A stretch of 64,000 nucleotides of DNA, taken from NCBI GenBank assembly GCA_965200825.1, contig OZ241385.1, positions 2,542,001 to 2,606,000 on the forward strand. Reading direction: 5' to 3'. Origin of the DNA: Bin80 sp026709335. GTDB taxonomy: Bacteria; Bacteroidota; Rhodothermia; Rhodothermales; Bin80. Positions within the stretch are counted from its first letter, which is position 1; the number at the start of each line of letters is the position of its first letter. The notes under the pieces were generated by a model. The model searched no databases. It worked only from the letters and a program-made list of their open reading frames with translations, and had not been told where the DNA came from. Positions 59,389-64,000 of the stretch are shown one piece after another. Made by a program: the position numbers and the translations under genes.

Positions 59389-61665
59389 TTATGTTGCACG
59401 TTCCATATACTCAGAAATGCGTCCAAAATACACATCCTTCATTGCCGACACTAAGCTACACATCACCTGCTGATCGTCTATGGTCACAGAAAATTTCGGA
59501 GTTTCTTTCACTGTGCCCAAGGCGGTTAGCTGCACTTCTGGGTGCTTGGCCACAATTGCGTTTATCTGCTCACTGTCTGAGGGATGGGCGGAAAGGAGAA
59601 TTCTGGACTGGGCTTCTCCAAAAAATAACGCATCCAAGCGGTACTCCCCCCGGGGAGACAATTTCACATCTGCACCTATATCGTCTTTGAACAGAACACA
59701 TTCTGCCAGGGCGACTAATAATCCCCCATCAGAAATATCATGAGCTGACTGAATCACGCCTTCATTGATCAGCGCCAGGGCAGCACTTTGCACGGACTGC
59801 TCTTCTCTCAAATCCAGATGAGGGGCGTCTCCGCATGTTAGCCCGTGGTAAGTGTACAAGTATTCTGTTCCTCCAATTTCTTGAATTTGCGTACGAAAAT
59901 TCCAAGATTGAGGACTGAGAAGATAGATTCGGTCCCCTGCCTGGCGAAACCCCGACTGTGTGGCATGAGCCTCCACATCCTTGATCAACCCCAGCATCCC
60001 TATAGTCGGAGTCGGAAATACGGCTCCCTCCGGGTTTTCATTGTAGAAGGAAACATTCCCGCCTGTCACAGGAGTATTGAGAACCTTACAGGCATCCCCC
60101 ATACCTCCGACGGCCTCCTCGAATGTCCAGTAAACTTCCGGTTTATATGGGTTCCCAAAATTAAGACAGTTTGTAATGGCCAGTGGCTTCCCGCCAGCAC
60201 ATACAACATTACGAGCTGCTTCGGCGACGGCAATCTGACCTCCTTTGCGTGGATTAAGAAAAACGTAGCGTCCATTGCAGTCGGTCGTTACAGCCAATGC
60301 TTTGTCTGAACCCTTGATCCGTACCACGGCAGCATCACCATAACCTGGACCGAATACGGTTCCCGTACGCACCATAGTGTCATATTGCTCAAATACCCAC
60401 TGTTTGGATGCAATGTTTGGAGCCCCTAAAAGGATTTCCAGAATCTGCTCAATCTCGTCTGGCTGTACATCGCCCACTTCTGGCAAAAGTGATGTTGTAT
60501 CCAAGTAGCGTGGGCGACTGGTCTCACGATCATAGATTGGGGCACCGCCTCCCAAGACCAGATGATCTGCTTCTACATCGGCTACTTGTACGCCTTGATA
60601 TTTCACCTGAACCCGTCCAGTATCTGTTACTTCTCCGATACAGACTGCGTGCAGATCCCATTTTTTAAAGATATTCTGAAGAATTTCTTCTTTTTCAGGT
60701 ACACAAACCAGAAGCATCCGCTCCTGGCTTTCGGAGAGCATGATTTCATAGGCGGTCATATCCGGCTCTCGAACTGGTACGTGATCTAGGTTCAGGCGCA
60801 TTCCGGCATTTCCCTTGGCGCTCATTTCGCAAGATGAGCAAGTGATTCCTGCGGCTCCCATATCCTGAATTCCAACTACAACGCCTTCGGCGAGTGCTTC
60901 TAATGTTGCCTCGAGAAGCAGTTTTTCTGTAAAAGGATCTCCTACCTGTACACTTGGTCGTTTTTTCTCACTTTCTTCCGAGAGTTCTTCAGATGCGAAG
61001 GTTGCTCCATGAATCCCGTCTCGTCCGGTTGCAGATCCTACGATAAATACTTTATTACCAGCACCTTCTGCGATCGCAGAAGCCGTTGCATCTGTTTTAA
61101 CAATCCCTACACTCATCGCATTCACCAATGGGTTTCCCTCGTACGCAGGATCAAAGTACACCTCTCCGGCCACGGTCGGTACCCCAAACGAATTCCCATA
61201 ATCTCCGATTCCACGCACAACCCCATCAAAGAGGTATCTGACTCTGTTATTTTCAAGTGAGCCAAACCGCAGGGAGTTCAGCGCGCAGATTGGGCGCGCA
61301 CCCATGGTGAATATATCCCGATGAATTCCTCCTACCCCAGTTGCGGCTCCCTGGTATGGCTCGACGGCGGATGGATGATTGTGACTTTCGATCTTGAATG
61401 CAACGGCCAATCCATCTCCGATATCGACCAATCCTGCATTCTCGTCTCCCGCACCAACCAAAAGCGCTTCTCCTTCGCGCGGAAGAGTCTTCAGGACGGC
61501 AATAGAGTTTTTATATGAGCAATGCTCACTCCACATGACAGAATAAATCCCAAGTTCGGTGATTGTTGGCACTCTTCCCAGTCGTTCAAGAATCCATGCG
61601 TATTCCTGTTCGGTGAGTCCATGCTCAGTAGCCAATTTTTTGCCCACAAGTATTTCGTCAACCAT
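59389..61665 (-). CDS. purL: phosphoribosylformylglycinamidine synthase subunit PurL (small type)
   Basis: A 758-residue ATP-dependent enzyme of purine synthesis converting FGAR to FGAM with ammonia from PurQ. Signatures: 'YSVMWSEHCSYKNS', 'KIESHNHPSAVEPYQGAATG', 'GGIHRDIFTMGARP' and the second AIR-synthase-like repeat with 'ITNCLNFGNPYKPE', 'TGGNVSFYNE' and 'QSAHDISDGGLLVALAEC'. The size is that of the three-subunit system, so purS and purQ must be elsewhere. Length and motifs are intact. Confidence 0.98.
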   Translation of the reverse strand: MVDEILVGKKLATEHGLTEQEYAWILERLGRVPTITELGIYSVMWSEHCSYKNSIAVLKTLPREGEALLVGAGDENAGLVDIGDGLAVAFKIESHNHPSAVEPYQGAATGVGGIHRDIFTMGARPICALNSLRFGSLENNRVRYLFDGVVRGIGDYGNSFGVPTVAGEVYFDPAYEGNPLVNAMSVGIVKTDATASAIAEGAGNKVFIVGSATGRDGIHGATFASEELSEESEKKRPSVQVGDPFTEKLLLEATLEALAEGVVVGIQDMGAAGITCSSCEMSAKGNAGMRLNLDHVPVREPDMTAYEIMLSESQERMLLVCVPEKEEILQNIFKKWDLHAVCIGEVTDTGRVQVKYQGVQVADVEADHLVLGGGAPIYDRETSRPRYLDTTSLLPEVGDVQPDEIEQILEILLGAPNIASKQWVFEQYDTMVRTGTVFGPGYGDAAVVRIKGSDKALAVTTDCNGRYVFLNPRKGGQIAVAEAARNVVCAGGKPLAITNCLNFGNPYKPEVYWTFEEAVGGMGDACKVLNTPVTGGNVSFYNENPEGAVFPTPTIGMLGLIKDVEAHATQSGFRQAGDRIYLLSPQSWNFRTQIQEIGGTEYLYTYHGLTCGDAPHLDLREEQSVQSAALALINEGVIQSAHDISDGGLLVALAECVLFKDDIGADVKLSPRGEYRLDALFFGEAQSRILLSAHPSDSEQINAIVAKHPEVQLTALGTVKETPKFSVTIDDQQVMCSLVSAMKDVYFGRISEYMERAT

Positions 61666-61753
61666 TCGTGTTTTGCTTTACTGATAAACCTTTTACCGTT
61701 TACCGTAACAAGTTATCCAATCTGCGGAAATGACAAGAATTTCTTGAACATTC

Positions 61754-62950
61754 TCACAAAACATCAACAGCCTCACTCTGATCCTCCGCTGTTCCTTGAA
61801 CCAGCATATTCAAAAATTTATCATAAACGAATATCTGATTACGCGTTCTTCCAGTAACCTCCCTGACAATACCAAAGTATGTAAGATATTGGATGGCTTT
61901 TCTTACGGTGGGTGGTGAGAGGTTCGTAGATTTTGCTGCGAATGAGACTGTGAGAATCGGTTGTTCCTGGAATGCATGGTACACACGGAGAGTCGACAGA
62001 GCAGGTCTGCCTAGTTTCTTGATTTGGTTTTGGTCTCTCTCAAAAAGATCCAGAAGATTTCCTGCCGTTTTCGTTGCACGCTTGGAGGTCTCAAAAATTC
62101 CATCTAAAAAGAATTCAAACCAAGACTCCCAATCCCCATGTGTGTGAATTTGTTGTAATTGTTCATAATACTCAGGCCTATGGGAGTTAAAGAATTGACT
62201 TACATACAGGATTGGTTCCCTTAGTACGCCGCGCTCACAGAGTAGGAGTGTGATCAGTAATCTGCCAAGACGGCCATTTCCATCTAAGAAAGGATGAATG
62301 CATTCAAATTGAGCATGAACGAGTCCCGCTTGAACAAGAATTGGAATCTCCGAAGATTCATAGTGAATAAATTTTTCCAGATCACTCATTAAATCTGGAA
62401 TATATGTAGGAGGGGGAGGAATATACTGCGCCTTCTCTATATATCGCCCTCCAATCCAGTTTTGAGAGCGACGATATTCACCAGGCTGTTTTTTACTTCC
62501 TCGACCGGAAGACAGAAGGATCGTATGCATGTCTCGCATTAAACGTTGGCAAAGTGGAATTCCGCGCTTTATTTCTGAGATGCCATGTTGGAGCGCATCA
62601 ACATAGTTTGAAACTTCCTTTATATCATCCAATGTCACATCTGGCATATGCTCAGCCTCAAAGAAAAATAAATCGGACAGCGATGACTGGGTGCCCTCTA
62701 TCTGAGAGGATAAAACTGCCTCTTGCTTGATATATGCGTGTAGAAATACTGGAGTGCTTGGCAAAATATCAACTAACCCATCCAGTCGGCCGATTGCATG
62801 ACTGGCTCGCTCGAGTTTGAAGGTCAGTCTCCTCAGATCAACTGGTGGCTCGGGCGGGAGTTTAGGTGGAAGATATGCTAACACCTTTGTACCAGTAGTA
62901 GATACCTCAATCCATTGCCCCGTGCGGGCTGGAAATTTTTTGAATGACAT
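61754..62950 (-). CDS. Fic-family AMP-transferase with winged-helix C-terminus
   Basis: A 398-residue Fic protein. The catalytic motif 'HPFLDGNGRLGR' is at residues 219-230. An N-terminal inhibitory motif of the S-x-x-x-E-G type is at 81-86 ('SSQIEG'), so this is a self-inhibited class II Fic whose glutamate blocks ATP. A DUF4172/Fic_N-like region precedes it. The C-terminal 70 residues form a winged helix ('SFAAKSTNLSPPTVRKAIQY'). Such proteins AMPylate target proteins and may bind DNA. It is monocistronic. Confidence 0.93.
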   Translation of the reverse strand: MSFKKFPARTGQWIEVSTTGTKVLAYLPPKLPPEPPVDLRRLTFKLERASHAIGRLDGLVDILPSTPVFLHAYIKQEAVLSSQIEGTQSSLSDLFFFEAEHMPDVTLDDIKEVSNYVDALQHGISEIKRGIPLCQRLMRDMHTILLSSGRGSKKQPGEYRRSQNWIGGRYIEKAQYIPPPPTYIPDLMSDLEKFIHYESSEIPILVQAGLVHAQFECIHPFLDGNGRLGRLLITLLLCERGVLREPILYVSQFFNSHRPEYYEQLQQIHTHGDWESWFEFFLDGIFETSKRATKTAGNLLDLFERDQNQIKKLGRPALSTLRVYHAFQEQPILTVSFAAKSTNLSPPTVRKAIQYLTYFGIVREVTGRTRNQIFVYDKFLNMLVQGTAEDQSEAVDVL

Positions 62951-63628
62951 TCAAATAAGTAAAAACTTTTTCTTAGATGATTTCTAAAGAAATAATACGC
63001 CATATCTTTTCTTAAGTTCGTCATAGTATTTACTTGCTTGCAAAGTGCAGGGCCTAATCTCGAAGAAGTAGATGCAGCAATGTGCAAGTGACAAAAACTA
63101 CGTGCGGGTGGTAGAAAAAGAGTAATCACTGATCTGTTTTCACACTTGACGTCAAGGATTAAACTGCCGGGAGTGTGTCAAAGTTAGTGGAGGTTTGTAA
63201 TCTACATTTTTCTTCCAGATCGTCCAAAGCACCATGAGGATTTTTGACTAGGTCTTCAGACGTGCACGAGGCTGGTTCCTCGTTCGATCCATGATCTGTG
63301 GAGAATTGGCACGGATCATGCCCCAAATCCATCAAAAAACAAGTGAACGGGGGCCAATTTACTTTCATTTGAGCGGACTTGACCTGAGCCCTAGAATCTG
63401 AAAAAATCAAATTTTCACAAAAATGGCTGAAGAGCCATATAATAAGGACATCACACTAGCGTATGCCTTGGTTTTTCCAGAAAACTCTAAAATATACGCT
63501 GGGGTCCTTTGTTTATGGATAATCAATCTGCTCCATGCCTTGCGATGACTCAGATCACAAATTTCTCGTTTCTGCAATCACCAGGATTTTCCCCAGCCGC
63601 CCCAGAACCCATTCTGCATTCCCGTTTG
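62951..63628. other. spacer right of the fic gene
   Basis: About 680 bases without a convincing gene. The minus-strand frame of 83 codons at 63159-63410 is acidic and matches nothing recognised. The fic promoter should lie in the first 150 bases. Confidence 0.4.
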
Positions 63629-63675
63629 CTAGCCTGAATATCATCACGCCTTTAGCCCGCGGGAATTCAGGCTAG
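63629..63675. repeat. inverted repeat at the edge of the methyltransferase fragment
   Basis: CTAGCCTGAAT at 63629-63639 is the exact reverse complement of ATTCAGGCTAG at 63665-63675, with a 25-base loop containing the palindrome CCCGCGGG. It lies where homology to the methyltransferase begins, so it may be a terminal structure of a small mobile element or a recombination scar. Confidence 0.6.
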
Positions 63676-63934
63676 ATGCCAACTATTTGGTCATCCCAAA
63701 TACCAGTTCAGAACGCCGTGAATACGTCCTTATAGGCTATCTGAGCTCGAGCGTGATTGCAAATCAAAAGCTTCGAATTTTACCTGATGCAACCCTTGGT
63801 GAATTCGGATTACTTACATCAGTTATGCACATCGCGTGGATACGGATTGTCACCGGACGATTGGAGAGTCGTTACATGTACTCTGTATGGATCATCTATA
63901 ATACATTCTCCTTGCCATCCAAAGGTACTGATCT
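63666..63934 (+). pseudogene. fragment of an MmeI/YeeA-like DNA methyltransferase (target-recognition region)
   Basis: The frame reads 'VIPNTSSERREYVLIGYLSS', 'RILPDATLGEFGLLTSVMHI' and 'AWIRIVTGRLESRYMYS' then VWIIYNTFSLPS. This closely follows the target-recognition domain of type IIL (MmeI-like) restriction-methylation proteins, where S-S-E-R-R-x-Y-x-P-I-G-F and Y-x-x-x-I-V-Y-N-x-F-P-W occur. The 900 or so residues upstream and the end are missing. Repeat R5 begins at the point where homology stops. It is the relic of a restriction or phage-defence gene. Confidence 0.75.
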
Positions 63935-64000
63935 GACATCGCTTGCAAAAGCCCCGAAATTGAACATAAACATTGCTCTGAAAGAACCTGAGCAAATCTT
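63935..64000 (+). repeat. 101-bp palindromic repeat family, copy R5 (cut by window end)
   Basis: The first 66 bases of another copy, in the same orientation as R2 and R3: CTTGCAAAAGCCCCGAAATT, then GAACATAAACATTGCTCTGAAAG in shortened form and a CCTGAG block. It is joined to the interrupted methyltransferase fragment. Confidence 0.82.

Noticed and set aside
63159..63410. Minus-strand 83-codon frame in the right-hand spacer
   Set aside because: Acidic and low in recognisable structure, with no start-region signal and no family resemblance.
1..64000. CRISPR array, tRNA, rRNA or integron attC cassette array
   Set aside because: No regularly spaced short repeats, no cloverleaf with a GTTC-loop arm and no rRNA-like block were seen. 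The 101-bp repeats are dispersed, not in an array, and lack the attC core-site consensus.

Overview
The window looks like a chromosomal segment from a Bacteroidota-type bacterium, most likely the Rhodothermota/Balneolota side of that superphylum. The basis is gene content: a PorX-type response regulator with a PglZ domain, a GLPGLI-family protein, four secreted six-bladed beta-propeller proteins, a Tat-exported HiPIP, a monofunctional proline dehydrogenase and a Rho with a long disordered N-terminal extension. No rRNA, tRNA, CRISPR array or replication origin was seen.

Layout. 0.3-3.4 kb: a beta-propeller gene and a complete IS66-type element. 3.4-5.7 kb: a short palindromic repeat, a sugar dehydrogenase remnant and a type II restriction-modification pair. 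5.8-17.9 kb: mostly housekeeping genes (PspB-like pair, rnc, gcvP, creD, an AAA/DUF4143 protein with a perfect operator-like palindrome, glycogen synthase, a cation-chloride-type transporter, HiPIP, a methyltransferase). 17.9-21.9 kb: an accessory locus with a cysteine-rich peptide gene, a beta-propeller and a thioredoxin-like gene cut by an ISL3 element. 22.1-34.9 kb: core genes (PhoB/PhoR-like pair, coaE, a barrel-like protein, HIT, queD, folE, yqgE, a propeller, murJ, ruvA, an asparaginase, trmB). 35-46.5 kb: a second accessory region with a frameshifted cysteine-rich peptide plus GLPGLI gene, an O-methyltransferase cut by a second IS66 copy, a cysteine-rich peptide plus propeller pair, an AAA ATPase, and a GC-rich DUF3883 gene fragment beside ISL3 and IS66 debris and flanked by 186-bp direct repeats. 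46.8-63 kb: core genes (accC, DnaJ-like, MBL hydrolase, ferritin, porX, folC, rho, HAD, proDH, trxB, trxA, purL, fic) with an orphan group II intron tail. The last kilobase holds a fragment of an MmeI-like methyltransferase cut by the same palindromic repeat.

How the parts relate. The most interesting theme is a recurring module: a short, membrane-targeted, cysteine-rich peptide gene directly upstream of, or overlapping, a secreted beta-propeller or GLPGLI gene. It occurs three times, and two of the peptides share a C-E-x-D-x-C motif. The peptides at 18.5 and 35 kb need a frameshift to be read fully, and the first shift coincides with a 7-T slippery run. A 101-bp palindromic repeat family (five copies) lies in or beside these accessory loci and appears to have entered coding sequences. 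Both complete IS66 copies and the ISL3 element have exact 8-bp target duplications, and two of the three insertions can be removed on paper to restore an open gene, so transposition here looks recent.
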